From an uncultured Acetobacteraceae bacterium (lineage in GTDB: Bacteria > Pseudomonadota > Alphaproteobacteria > Acetobacterales > Acetobacteraceae), in the NCBI GenBank assembly GCA_903918195.1, contig CAIXDS010000099.1, positions 27,787 to 91,786 of the forward strand: a stretch of DNA of 64,000 nucleotides, in the 5' to 3' direction. This document shows, piece by piece, positions 54,594-63,867 of this stretch (positions are counted from its first letter, which is position 1; each line of letters begins with the position of its first letter). The notes under the pieces are model-generated. The model did not search any database. It saw nothing but the letters and a program-made list of their open reading frames with translations, and was not told the origin of the DNA. Both the position numbers and the translations under genes were made by a program.

Positions 54594-55594
54594 CAGTGCA
54601 GCCTTGGCGTCCGTAGAAACGACGTCCGATCCGCTGACGTCACCCGCATTGTCTGCGCGTTCCCGTCGCGTCCCACCCGCAGCATCACCGGCACCCCGGC
54701 GCTGCCCGCCGACCATACCTTGCGCCACAGGCTTGCCAGGTCGCTGACCTCCTCGTCGCCCACCGACAGGATGCGGTCGCCCTGGCACAGGCCGGCGCGG
54801 TCGGCGGGGCCGCGGTCTGCCGTGCCGCCTACCACCAGGCCGCCTTCGCTTTCCATGGCGTACAGGCCGAGCCAGGGGCGCGGCGCGGCGCGGCTGCGGC
54901 CCATGGTCAGCAGGTCGTCCAGAATCGGGGGCAACAGCCCGATCGGCACGATCATGTTCATGTCCATCCGCCGCTTGCCGTCGCCCTGCTGCAGGATGAG
55001 CGAGCCGGTGCCCAGCAGCTTGCCGTCCTTGCCGATCAGCGCCGCACCGCTCCAGAACGGGTGGGCGGGGGCGGTGAACAGCGCCTCGTCCAGCAGGTAT
55101 TCCCAGTAGCCGGCGAATTCCTGCTTGCCGACGATCTTGGCCTCCACCGCGTGCTCCCGCCCGCCGCAGGCGGCGACGATGGCGGGTGCGCCCAGGCTCA
55201 CCGCGTCGGAGTCGCCCAGTTCGAACGCCGGCAGGTTCAGCCGGCCCAGCGCCTGCACCAGGCCGAATCCGGTCACCTGGTCGAACGCCAGCGCGTGGCC
55301 GGGCACGGCGCGGCCATCGGCGGTGATCAGCCACACGGTCTCGGCTTCGGTGATCAGGTAGCCGATGGTGAGCACCAGCCCGTCCTCGCGGATCACCGCG
55401 CCACTGCCCTGGCGCTCGGTGCCCAGCGTATCGGCGGTGAAAGCGTCCGCCGGGACGTTGGCGCGCAGCCCGACCACCCCCCGCAGCGCCCGCTCCAGGT
55501 CGAACTCGTACTCGTCGGGGTCCGGCTGGAGGTTCGGCGGGATCTCCCAGTCGGCCTCGTCCATGGGGGTCAGCGCATCCTCGGGTTTGGACAT
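54593..55594 (-). CDS. trypsin-like/PDZ protein with degenerate active site
   Basis: 333-aa HtrA-fold protein without a signal peptide. The protease domain is recognisable (GSGAVIREDGLVLTIGYLIT, about 64-83) and a PDZ domain follows (GGTADRGPADRAGLCQGDRI, about 256-275). The triad is lost: the His position of LTNHHV-type motifs reads TIGYLI, the Asp loop reads VTGFGLV and the Ser loop reads FWSGAALI in place of GNSGG, with only S182 kept. It probably acts as a binding protein rather than a protease. Start 55594 chosen because the tail upstream lies in intergenic sequence. Confidence 0.78.
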   Translation of the reverse strand: MSKPEDALTPMDEADWEIPPNLQPDPDEYEFDLERALRGVVGLRANVPADAFTADTLGTERQGSGAVIREDGLVLTIGYLITEAETVWLITADGRAVPGHALAFDQVTGFGLVQALGRLNLPAFELGDSDAVSLGAPAIVAACGGREHAVEAKIVGKQEFAGYWEYLLDEALFTAPAHPFWSGAALIGKDGKLLGTGSLILQQGDGKRRMDMNMIVPIGLLPPILDDLLTMGRSRAAPRPWLGLYAMESEGGLVVGGTADRGPADRAGLCQGDRILSVGDEEVSDLASLWRKVWSAGSAGVPVMLRVGRDGNAQTMRVTSADRTSFLRTPRLH

Positions 55595-55610
55595 GAGGGC
55601 GCAGTATAAC

Positions 55611-55655
55611 GGAACCCGCAAGCGGCGGAACCCGCAAGCGGCGGAACCCGCAAGC
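55611..55655. repeat. 16-bp tandem repeat
   Basis: The unit GGAACCCGCAAGCGGC is repeated 2.8 times (copies start at 55611, 55627 and 55643) in the divergent spacer between the 55594 start and the 55706 start. It could affect the promoters of either gene. Length may vary between strains. Confidence 0.85.
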
Positions 55656-55705
55656 CTAGGAAGTGGGGCGCTTGCGTGGACCGCTTGTTCTGCCAGGGTG
55701 CGGCC

Positions 55706-56164
55706 ATGACCGAGATCTATATCGACGGCGACGCCTGCCCGGTGCGCGAGGAGGTGTATCGCGTGGCAGCCCGGCTCGGCCTGGTGGTGCACGTGGTGTC
55801 GAACGGCTCGCGCCCGATCCGCCCGCCCGGGTTGCCCAATGTGCGCATGGTGGTGGTGGGCGAGGGGGCGGATGTCGCCGATGACTGGATCGCCGAGCGC
55901 ATTGGCCCGCGCGACGTATGCGTCACCGCCGACATTCCGCTGGCCGCGCGCTGCCTGGGCCGCGGCGCGCGGGCGTTGTCATCCACCGGTTGGGTCTGGA
56001 CGCCGGACAATATCGGCGGCGCGCTGGCCGGGCGGGAGGTGGCGCGGCACATGCGGGAGATGGGGTTGCCGGGGGGCGGGCCGCCGCCGCTGACCCGTGC
56101 GGACCGCTCCCGGTTTCTGAGTGCGCTGGATACGGCGGTGCAGGCGGCGCTGCGTGCGCCATAA
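55706..56164 (+). CDS. UPF0178/YaiI-family protein
   Basis: 152-aa soluble protein of the DUF188 (YaiI/YqxD) family, related to PIN/NYN-fold nucleases. The N terminus TEIYIDGDACPVREEVYRVA carries the conserved Asp pair, GADVADDWIAERIG is central, and a C-terminal RADRSRFLSALDT closes the protein. Biochemical role unknown, possibly RNA-related. The ATG at 55706 starts the conserved core. Confidence 0.88.
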   Translation: MTEIYIDGDACPVREEVYRVAARLGLVVHVVSNGSRPIRPPGLPNVRMVVVGEGADVADDWIAERIGPRDVCVTADIPLAARCLGRGARALSSTGWVWTPDNIGGALAGREVARHMREMGLPGGGPPPLTRADRSRFLSALDTAVQAALRAP

Positions 56165-56178
56165 CCGCATTTTGGCGC

Positions 56179-57276
56179 CTACCAGACTGAATAGCGGATG
56201 CCCTTCTTGTCGAGCGGATCGACCGATTTGCCGTCCCGCGGGTCTGGCAACGGGCCAGCCGGCACGATGGCCCGGGCGGCGAGAATGACCGCCTCCAGCG
56301 CGCCGGCCGGGATGCCGATCGCCTCGATCGAGGCGAGGCCGTCGGGCAAATTTTTCAGCGCGGCGGCGTGCTTGATGGCCGCGGATGCGAACCGCCGGGC
56401 TTCGTCCAGCGGCATTCCCATGACCAGGCCGCGGTCGAGCGCCATCGAGGCGAAGGCGTGCCGTTCCTCGGCGATGCCCCAGATATGGAATCCCGCCGCG
56501 GCAGGACCATCCGGCAGGGTCGCCGCGATATCGTTGCAGAGCCCTGCATCGCGGGCGAGGCGCAGCGCCTGGGTTGCCGGCGAGCCGACGCGGCCGGTGT
56601 AACCGACATCCCACGGCGAGCGCCCGCTGATGGCGGCGTATTCCTGGATGGCGGCAATCGCGGTCTGCATTTCAGCAGGGGTTGGCGGTGGCCGCAGAAG
56701 GTCGCCGCGCTTCGCCCGTGCGACGTAGCGGGCGGCGCCGAGCGCCATCACCCCGTCCCATGGCTCCTTCATTTTGGTCAGGCCATGCGCACCGAGGGCG
56801 ACGATCGCGGCCAGCGTCATCGCCCCGGTCGTTTCATCAAATTGCGGGTATTTCTGGAGCGCCTTTTTCCAGTCATCCGCCGCCGCGGACTCGGACAAAT
56901 CCTCGCCCATCGGTATCGTGCCGGCCAGGCCGTCATCCGGTCCGCCGCGCGCGCCGGCTATTTTTCGACGCCAGTCTGCCACGGCGGTGGACACGGCGAA
57001 TATCGCGGCTGAGGCCGGGCTTTCGGTGGGGCTGCGCTGGCCGACGATGGTCCGTAATGTCCGGACATATTTTTCGACGTCCCGCACAAGTTTTGCGCAC
57101 AGCTCGGGCGGCAGCCGGTTCAGCACGGAGCGGTCGCTGGCCACCGCCGTGAAGGCATACTCGCCGATCCGCACGCCTTTGGCGGCCTGCCACAAATCAA
57201 CCGCGTCGGCGCGACCGCGGCTGTCCCGCCATCGCTGGAGCATTTCCTCGACGCTTTTGTCCGGGCTGTTTGTCAT
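56179..57276 (-). CDS. unrecognised 365-aa protein
   Basis: Soluble, mostly helical protein starting MTNSPDKSVEEMLQRWRDSR. No signal peptide, membrane helix or enzyme motif is visible; the centre has LAAIVALGAHGLTKMKEPWD and the C terminus RYSVW. Codon use is a little richer in A/T than its neighbours. An extension to 57468 in frame is unlikely because it lies in the low-GC spacer. Function is not known. Confidence 0.6.
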   Translation of the reverse strand: MTNSPDKSVEEMLQRWRDSRGRADAVDLWQAAKGVRIGEYAFTAVASDRSVLNRLPPELCAKLVRDVEKYVRTLRTIVGQRSPTESPASAAIFAVSTAVADWRRKIAGARGGPDDGLAGTIPMGEDLSESAAADDWKKALQKYPQFDETTGAMTLAAIVALGAHGLTKMKEPWDGVMALGAARYVARAKRGDLLRPPPTPAEMQTAIAAIQEYAAISGRSPWDVGYTGRVGSPATQALRLARDAGLCNDIAATLPDGPAAAGFHIWGIAEERHAFASMALDRGLVMGMPLDEARRFASAAIKHAAALKNLPDGLASIEAIGIPAGALEAVILAARAIVPAGPLPDPRDGKSVDPLDKKGIRYSVW

Positions 57277-57712
57277 GCGCGATTCGAAAGGATGGTTTGG
57301 CCAGGGATCGAACCAGCCTGACACGCAAATGTGAACCAACGCTGAAAATGTGTGCGCATTTGCCGGCTGGGAACGCGTGGCGTGGGGTGATAGTCTCTGC
57401 TCTAAATGGTATCGTCCAAACGCACGAAAATTCAGTTGCGCCAGTGCTTTGACAATTATGGACCGCACGAAGCCGCTGGAATGCCATTTATAGTTGTATC
57501 CGTCGGCAGAAATTCGCGCGCTGATGCGGCAGAATATTGTAAGTGGCGCTCTTGTTTCATTTAGCTTGGCATGCTAACGATTCCAGCGTCCGCTTCAAAG
57601 GTAATACATCGGTACACCTCAGAGGCAACGCATTGAATCTGTTCTCTACGGCATATGACGAACCTGGATAGATCCGCTCGTTTTCTGAAAATGCTGGCTG
57701 GAGCGCGCGCCA
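57277..57712. other. 436-bp low-GC intergenic region
   Basis: Noticeably AT-richer than the rest of the window. A TTGACA hexamer (57449) lies on the plus strand, but no good -10 was found. A short stretch GGGATCGAACC resembles a tRNA T-arm on the minus strand, without acceptor stem; judged chance. No gene is supported. Confidence 0.5.
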
Positions 57713-58057
57713 ATGTCACCGCTGTGCAAGGTTGGGACTGAGAATTCTGTTCAAGATATCGCCGCGGCGCTTTCGTGTGCCATTTTTGCCGACATCGCAC
57801 GGACAATAAAAACCACAACGCCTGCAGCCGCGATTACGTTCGAGGAAGACGGACTCCGCAACAAGTGGATGTGCCTGGAGCACAACCCAACGCAGGATCT
57901 GCGGATACAATTGCGGGTCGTCTTTATTGCAAATGAATTTTGGATATACTCTGTCGCATCAGATATCCAGGTCCTGGCCGCCCGGGCGCGGACGGCCGAA
58001 CGCGTGCTGGACCTTCTGCAATCCCACCTGAACGGGCCAGCAACGCCGGCGCGTTGA
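57713..58057 (+). CDS. small hypothetical protein in low-GC patch
   Basis: 114 aa (MSPLCKVGTENSVQDIAAAL...), soluble, with a central GLRNKWMCLEHNPTQDLRIQ and a helical Arg-rich end. TGGAG lies about 10 nt before the ATG. Composition is AT-richer than the surroundings, consistent with a transferred segment. No family was recognised and expression is uncertain. Confidence 0.4.
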   Translation: MSPLCKVGTENSVQDIAAALSCAIFADIARTIKTTTPAAAITFEEDGLRNKWMCLEHNPTQDLRIQLRVVFIANEFWIYSVASDIQVLAARARTAERVLDLLQSHLNGPATPAR

Positions 58058-58120
58058 TAACGCCCCGTCCGGCGCTGGCCTGACGCGGCCATGCCGGATC
58101 GCCGGCTTGAGGTGGCGCCC

Positions 58121-58888
58121 CTACAATGAGGCGGTGAACCCCCCGTCCACGGTCAGCACCATGCCGGTTATGAACGACGCCGCGTCGGAGGCGAGAAACA
58201 CCACCGCGCCGCCGAGTTCCGCCGGATCGCCCCAGCGGCCCATCGGCGTCGAATCAACAATCCACTGGCCGACGACCGCATCGTTCTGCAGCGGCAGGGT
58301 CACCGCGGACGGAAAATAGCCCGGCGCGATGGCGTTTACCGTCACGCCGTGCTTGCCCACCTCCACCGCCAGCGCCCGCACCAGCCCGTGCAGCCCGGTT
58401 TTGGCGGCGACATAGGCGGGGATGGTCGGCCGGGCCAGATGCCCGAGGATGGACGAGGTCATGATGATCCGTCCCTTGCCCTGCGGGATCATCAGCCGCA
58501 GCGCCTCGCGCGAGCAGCGGAAGCTGGCGGACAGGTCGGCCTCGATCACCTGGTGCCAGTCGGCGTCGGTGAACTCCAGGATCGGTTTGCGCACGGTGTT
58601 GCCGGCGTTGTTGACCAGGATGTCCAGCCGCCCGTGTGCCTCGGCGATTTCCGCGAACGCGTCCTGCACGGCCGCGCCGTCGGTCACGTCAAAGCGCAGG
58701 ATTTCCGCCGCCGGCGTGCCGCGCTCGGCGAGCGTGGCGGCATGCGTGGCCAGGGCACGGGCGTCGCGCCCATGCAGCAGCACGCGTGCGCCGCTGGCGG
58801 CAAGCGCCTGCGCCATCGCCCACCCCAGCCCCCGCGAGGAGCCGGTGACGAGGGCAAGGCGGCCGGTCAGGTCAAAATTCGGCTTCAT
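58121..58888 (-). CDS. SDR oxidoreductase, gluconate 5-dehydrogenase-like
   Basis: 255-aa short-chain dehydrogenase. Cofactor motif LVTGSSRGLGWAMAQALAAS, NNAGNTVRKPI, catalytic Ser in IIMTSSILGHLA and Tyr-Lys in YVAAKTGLHGLV, and substrate loop APGYFPSAVTLPL. The C terminus SFITGMVLTVDGGFTASL is complete. The NAGNTVRKP segment and the APGYF loop match 2-keto-gluconate (gluconate 5-dehydrogenase) reductases; the exact sugar is not proven. Confidence 0.87.
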   Translation of the reverse strand: MKPNFDLTGRLALVTGSSRGLGWAMAQALAASGARVLLHGRDARALATHAATLAERGTPAAEILRFDVTDGAAVQDAFAEIAEAHGRLDILVNNAGNTVRKPILEFTDADWHQVIEADLSASFRCSREALRLMIPQGKGRIIMTSSILGHLARPTIPAYVAAKTGLHGLVRALAVEVGKHGVTVNAIAPGYFPSAVTLPLQNDAVVGQWIVDSTPMGRWGDPAELGGAVVFLASDAASFITGMVLTVDGGFTASL

Positions 58889-58992
58889 GGGGGCACCGGA
58901 GAGAGAGGAGGATGCGGAAGGTTTCGCGGGCGGCGGGGCGTGTCAAGCCGGTGGGGGCGGCGGGCGCCGGGACCGGATGTCCGAAATTGCCT

Positions 58993-61900
58993 TCAGGGCG
59001 GCAATTGCGCGATCAGCGCCTCGACCTGTTCCGCCTCGGTTTCGCGTCCGAGCTGGCGGAAGGCGGCGGCGCTGTGGCCCAGTACTTCGCGGGCCTCGGA
59101 GATAGCACCGGCGGCGGTCAGCACCTGTCCGAAAATGCTGCCAACCGCCCCAATTCCCTCGGCGCGGCCGTGTTTCCCGAGGATGCCCCAGGCCTCGATC
59201 AGCCTCGGTACCGCTGCTTCCATGTTGTGTTGCAAAGCATCGATCCGGGCGAGGTCCCAGCAGGTTCCGGCAATGCTATCCGCGTCACCGAAGTTCCGAA
59301 ATGATGCAAGAGCTTCCTCGAGGAGCGGACGCGCGGCATCAAAATCAGCCTGTCGCATTAGTATCTGTGCAATTTTCGTTTTGGTTAGCGCGATGTTGCG
59401 GGCGTCATACCTTTTATTAAAGAAATGTAATATTTCCTCGCGGCGTAGGCGCATTGCTTCATCAAGTTTTCCTTGGGAGAAGAGGATGTCGGCGATTGTT
59501 GTCTGTGCGATGACCACCGATCGGATGTCGCCGAGACGTTTGAAGGTGGGCAATACTTCGTCGCATTGGATGCGCATGGCTTCTTCAAGTTTCCCGCGAC
59601 GAAGGCGTATGACGGCAATCCGGCCCAGGGCGCTGGCCCGCTCCCAGGGGCGGTCATTGGCTTCCGCAAGGTCGGCAAGACGGCTGAAAATCGATTCAGC
59701 GTCATCCAACGCTCCGGTAGTAGTCCGCCGGTAGCCGAGCGCGAAGAGGCACCGCATCCGTTCGACCAAATCGAGGCTTCCGGCTGCTTCGATGTCCGCG
59801 AGGGGAATAGCATCGAGCAGACGGCCGGCTGCCTCGCCCTCTCCCAAGTGTTCGAGTGCAGTGGCCGTGCCGGCAAGAAGGACGGGTGGAATAGAAAAGC
59901 CGGCGCGCTCAAGCAGCGTCAGCGCGGCTTTGCCGAGTGAAGCGGCTGCGAGCCAGTCGTCGCGGATAAACAGCGCCCATACGGCGTTGCCCGCACTTTC
60001 GACGGTCACCGCAGCGTCCCCCGCCAACAGGGCGAGGCGGGTCAGTTCCAGGTGGGCGGCTCCCGTGCGGTCCGCGTAACCTAAGGCATCGTTCCAGGCA
60101 TCAAACAGCGCCGGCGCCGCTACCTTGGCAATGGCGACGGTTTCAACCTCCGTCAGCGCCCGCAGTCGACTCGCGGCCAGCCGGTTCGGCGCAAGGGCCG
60201 TCTTGGACGGCTCCAAAACATCCGAAAAAGGATCGAGCAGCCCCAAATCCCGCAGGCCCTCCACCGATCCGCCCACTGCCGCGGCCACCGCCTTCGCCGC
60301 CGCCATTGGAACGGGCAGATCAAACACGCGCAGCGCCCGCAGCAGGTTGCGGCCGGCAGCGCCTGCTTGGTCCAACACCACGTCGAGCGACAGATCACGC
60401 AGGAAGGCTGCGGTCTTCTCGTCATCTGGCGGGGCGCCGCCGTGGAGGTACTCCTCCATCTGGCCCAGGACCGACGCGGCTCGCGCATGCGGCACCGCCT
60501 TCAGCAGCACGAAGCGGGCACCTAACTGGTCCTGCAGGCCCGGGTTGCCATGCGCCACCTCCTGAGCGCGCTGAAGCAACGCCCAGCGCTCGTCCGGCGG
60601 ATTATCGCCCGCGTTCCATTGGCGCACGCTGAGCTTTTCTCGCGCCGCGTCGTCGAACGGCGGGAGCTGGATCGGCGCCAGCCGCAAGGCCAAATCGTTA
60701 CCACGATCGATAAGGGAAAAACGAAAGCGGGAGGTCACTAGCAGCCGGCTGTCGCTGCGACCTGGGTCGAAGGCGCGCAGCACCGAAGCGAGCACGTCGC
60801 GCTCGGATTGCCTCGGGCGGTGGCGGGCATCCCGAACCGGTTCCAGCACACGCTCCAGATCGTCCAGCAGCAGAAGCACCGGCCGGCCGCCCGATGCTTG
60901 GGCGCAGGGGCCGCACAGCAGGTCGATGAGCGTCCCTTCAAGTCCTGCAGCGGATTGCGCGTCGGCGCGGCGCAGAGCGAGCAGGTCGCGGGCCGGCTTG
61001 TGGTCGGCCAAGCCCTTGGCCAGCGCATCGATTATGCTCAGCCCGTCGAAGTTGGCGTAGGCTATGGCAAACGCGAACTCAGTCCGCCGCGCGGCGATGT
61101 GGGCGGCCAAGCTTGACTTGCCCATGCGCCCCATGCCGTACAGCAGCACACCGGCATATTCACCGCCGGCGAGGTGCCGCAGCGCCGCTTGCAACTCGCG
61201 CCGCCGGCCGACAAACATGGCGGGATCGGCCACCACAAGTTGGTCGTCGCCTTTGCAGGCGAGCAATTCCTTGTGGCCATAATTGGCCGGCAGGAGGGAA
61301 CGTTTGCGCGTGCCACCCACAACTGCCCCGCCGCCGGCCGGACCGAGCCACACGCGGGCCAAGTGCCAGTCGCGCCGCGCGGTCGGGCCGCCGGGCGATG
61401 CCTCGGTTAGCAGCGCGAGCCGCGCCTCGGCGGCGGCCTCGGTCACGTCTTGCCGCTTGGCCAGTCCGTCATACAGCACTTGCGCGAACCGCGTGGCCGC
61501 GTGGTCGCCGACCGAGCCGTCCCAGCCGATCACAGCCGGCACGTCGGCCTGCACCAGCGAGGCCGCCATCGGGTCGCCGGTGCCGCCTCCGGCAGAGGCG
61601 GTGAGGCAGGCCGCGACCATCATTAGGCGCGGCTTAGTGGGCCGGAGCGCGTGCAGCAGGCCGGCGGCCGTAATGGGGGAGGGGTTGCCCTGTGCGTCTT
61701 CCAGCATCAGCACCGGTGCGGGCGGGTTGCCCCAGGCATCGTGCCCGTGGCAGGAGAGGTGTAGCACTTGCGGCGGCGGCGTGATGTCAGCGAGGCGGGC
61801 GCCAAGCTGGCCGGCTTCGCCGCTGTCCTCGACGATCAGGTCCAGGCGGGTGCCGGCGGCAGCGAGGATGGCGGATTCCTCAGCCTCGAAGTCGAGATCG

Positions 61901-62352
61901 GGGTCGATGGTGCGCGGCGAGGCGGCCATGAAGGCGACGGCGAGCCGGTAATCGTCGGGCGGAGGCGGTGCCGCGGGCTCACCGAGGCGGCGGAACGGCA
62001 TGAAATCCAGGGTCAGGTCGGCGGCGAGGAAGCCACCGTCATCGGCTAGCAGTTCCCACGGCGCCTGCAGCAAACTGCGCTCGTCGGCGTCGGGAAGGGC
62101 AGGGGCTCTGATTTCCACCCGCAACGGGGCGCCCGCACGTGGCTGCAGGCGGTCCAGCCAACGTTCGTCGCCGTCGAGCCATGCGAACAACTCGCGCCCC
62201 AGGAAGAACAGCTCAGTATCCGGCTGCTCGCGGCTGCGCGCATAGCTTGCGGCCAGCCTGCGCAGCGACCCACCTTCCAGCTTGCGGCTCTCGAGGAACG
62301 CGCCGGCCGATATCGTCAGAAGCCCGGCTTTGGCGGACACCAAAACATGCAT
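58993..62352 (-). CDS. CHAT protease / STAND NTPase / TPR protein
   Basis: 1119 aa. N-terminal CHAT domain (about 1-340, caspase-like) has a His in LHLSCHGHDAWG (H202) and catalytic Cys in MMVAACLTASAGGG (C249). A STAND/NB-ARC NTPase follows, with P-loop YGMGRMGKSSLAAH (K412), Walker B PVLLLLDDLERVL (D497, D498) and an R-finger-like LLVTSRFRF. The last 350 residues are TPR-type helical repeats. This layout matches bacterial NLR-like effectors in which a sensor repeat triggers NTPase assembly and protease activation. No substrate gene is obvious nearby. A role in phage defence or regulated cell death is inferred. Confidence 0.85.
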   Translation of the reverse strand: MHVLVSAKAGLLTISAGAFLESRKLEGGSLRRLAASYARSREQPDTELFFLGRELFAWLDGDERWLDRLQPRAGAPLRVEIRAPALPDADERSLLQAPWELLADDGGFLAADLTLDFMPFRRLGEPAAPPPPDDYRLAVAFMAASPRTIDPDLDFEAEESAILAAAGTRLDLIVEDSGEAGQLGARLADITPPPQVLHLSCHGHDAWGNPPAPVLMLEDAQGNPSPITAAGLLHALRPTKPRLMMVAACLTASAGGGTGDPMAASLVQADVPAVIGWDGSVGDHAATRFAQVLYDGLAKRQDVTEAAAEARLALLTEASPGGPTARRDWHLARVWLGPAGGGAVVGGTRKRSLLPANYGHKELLACKGDDQLVVADPAMFVGRRRELQAALRHLAGGEYAGVLLYGMGRMGKSSLAAHIAARRTEFAFAIAYANFDGLSIIDALAKGLADHKPARDLLALRRADAQSAAGLEGTLIDLLCGPCAQASGGRPVLLLLDDLERVLEPVRDARHRPRQSERDVLASVLRAFDPGRSDSRLLVTSRFRFSLIDRGNDLALRLAPIQLPPFDDAAREKLSVRQWNAGDNPPDERWALLQRAQEVAHGNPGLQDQLGARFVLLKAVPHARAASVLGQMEEYLHGGAPPDDEKTAAFLRDLSLDVVLDQAGAAGRNLLRALRVFDLPVPMAAAKAVAAAVGGSVEGLRDLGLLDPFSDVLEPSKTALAPNRLAASRLRALTEVETVAIAKVAAPALFDAWNDALGYADRTGAAHLELTRLALLAGDAAVTVESAGNAVWALFIRDDWLAAASLGKAALTLLERAGFSIPPVLLAGTATALEHLGEGEAAGRLLDAIPLADIEAAGSLDLVERMRCLFALGYRRTTTGALDDAESIFSRLADLAEANDRPWERASALGRIAVIRLRRGKLEEAMRIQCDEVLPTFKRLGDIRSVVIAQTTIADILFSQGKLDEAMRLRREEILHFFNKRYDARNIALTKTKIAQILMRQADFDAARPLLEEALASFRNFGDADSIAGTCWDLARIDALQHNMEAAVPRLIEAWGILGKHGRAEGIGAVGSIFGQVLTAAGAISEAREVLGHSAAAFRQLGRETEAEQVEALIAQLPP

Positions 62353-62404
62353 CTCGGTTCACCGCGATCGCAACGAGGGTAATGTGCCGAGGAGCGCCCG
62401 GCGA

Positions 62405-62468
62405 AGCAAGGCCAGGGCTCTGCCCTCGACCCGCCAAGGGCCGAGAGGCCCTTGGAACCCATTCCTTA
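62405..62468. repeat. dispersed palindromic repeat, copy 6
   Basis: Contains GGCCAGGGCTCTGCCCTCGA and AAGGGCCGAGAGGCCCTT, as in copy 1. It lies in the divergent spacer between the CHAT gene and the MFS gene. Confidence 0.78.
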
Positions 62469-62507
62469 GCCTTGCGCCTCGGGCGGGGCGCCCTGACACT
62501 GGGCGGA

Positions 62508-63863
62508 ATGGAACCTGTTGATGGCCTTCCGCCCGCGCAGCGTTGGCGCGCCCTCGTCACGCTTGGCATCGCGGTCGGCGCGTCGGTGCTCGACAGCGCC
62601 GTCGCCAACATCGCCCTGCCCAGCATCGCCGCCGACCTGCAGGTGACGCCGTCCGCCTCGATCTGGGTGGTCAACGCCTACCAGATGGCGGTGATCGTCG
62701 CCCTGCTGCCCTGCGCCTCACTCGGTGACATCCATGGCTACCGCCGCGTCTATGCCTGGGGGCTGGGGGTGTTCACCGTGGCGTCACTGGGGTGCGCGCT
62801 GGCGCCGTCGCTGCCGGTGCTGACGCTGGCGCGGGCGGTGCAGGGGCTCGGCGGCGCCGGCATCATGAGCGTCAATACCGCGCTGATCCGCTTCATTTTC
62901 CCGCGCGCGCAGCTTGGCCGCGGCATGGGGATCAATGCGCTGATCGTGGCGACGTCGCTGGCGATCGGGCCGAGCGTGGCGGCCGGCATTCTCTCGGTTG
63001 CGCACTGGCCGTGGCTGTTCGCGGTGAACGTTCCGCTCGGCGGGCTGGCGCTCGCGCTGGTCGGCGCGCTGCCGTACACGGAGCCGTCCGGGCACCGGTT
63101 CGACATGGCCAGCGCGGCGCTGAACGCGGCCACGTTCAGCCTGTTCATCGCCGCCATCGACGGCGTCGCGCAGCGCGAGCCGGCCGGCGTGGTGGCGTTG
63201 CAGTTCGCCGGCGCGGCTGCGGTGGGCTTCGTTTTCGTCCGCCGGCAGAGGGTGCTGGCCGCACCGATGCTGCCGGTCGATCTGTTCCGCCGGCCGGTGT
63301 TCGCGCTGACCGTGGCCACATCGGTGTGCTCGTTCATCGCCCAGACCAGCGCCTTTGTGGCGCTGCCGTTTCTGTTCGAGGCGGCGCTCGGGCGCAGCCA
63401 GGTCGCAACCGGGCTGCTGATGACGCCATGGCCAGTGATGGTGGCGCTGGTCGCGCCGCTGGCGGGGCGACTGTCGGACCGGTTCCCGGCCGGTATCCTC
63501 GGCAGCATCGGGCTGGCGGTGCTGAGCGCCGGGCTGCTGGGGCTGTTGCTGCTGCCGGCCGATCCGCCGGGGTGGCAGGTGGGCTGGCGGATGGCGCTGT
63601 GCGGGGTCGGCTTCGCGCTGTTTCAGTCTCCCAACAACCGGTTGATGCTCACCAGCGTGCCGCGCGAGCGCAGCGGCGCCGGTAGTGGCATGCTGTCCAC
63701 CGCGCGCCTGCTGGGCCAGACCACCGGGGCGGCGCTGGTCAGCGTGCTGTTCGGCCTGACCGAGGCAGGCGGCGTAGCACAAGGCGCCAACGCCGCGCTG
63801 ATATTGGCGACCGCCTGCAGCGCGCTAGGCGCGCTATGCAGCTCCCTGCGCCTGAGGCGCTAA
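62508..63863 (+). CDS. MFS drug-type exporter
   Basis: 451-aa inner membrane transporter of the major facilitator superfamily, DHA2/EmrB-like. Typical features are SVLDSAVANIALPSIAADL with motif D1, WVVNAYQMAVIVALLP, the LGDIHGYRRVYAWGL loop (motif A) and GLGGAGIMSVNTALI (motif C). About 12-14 helices are expected. It likely exports small organic compounds by proton antiport. The ATG at 62508 follows GGCGGA; the frame upstream runs through the repeat. Confidence 0.9.
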   Translation: MEPVDGLPPAQRWRALVTLGIAVGASVLDSAVANIALPSIAADLQVTPSASIWVVNAYQMAVIVALLPCASLGDIHGYRRVYAWGLGVFTVASLGCALAPSLPVLTLARAVQGLGGAGIMSVNTALIRFIFPRAQLGRGMGINALIVATSLAIGPSVAAGILSVAHWPWLFAVNVPLGGLALALVGALPYTEPSGHRFDMASAALNAATFSLFIAAIDGVAQREPAGVVALQFAGAAAVGFVFVRRQRVLAAPMLPVDLFRRPVFALTVATSVCSFIAQTSAFVALPFLFEAALGRSQVATGLLMTPWPVMVALVAPLAGRLSDRFPAGILGSIGLAVLSAGLLGLLLLPADPPGWQVGWRMALCGVGFALFQSPNNRLMLTSVPRERSGAGSGMLSTARLLGQTTGAALVSVLFGLTEAGGVAQGANAALILATACSALGALCSSLRLRR

Positions 63864-63867
63864 CTTA

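Noticed and set aside
57295..57330. tRNA T-arm-like GGTTCGATCC on the minus strand
   Set aside because: No acceptor or anticodon stem can be formed around it, and the T-stem itself does not pair well.
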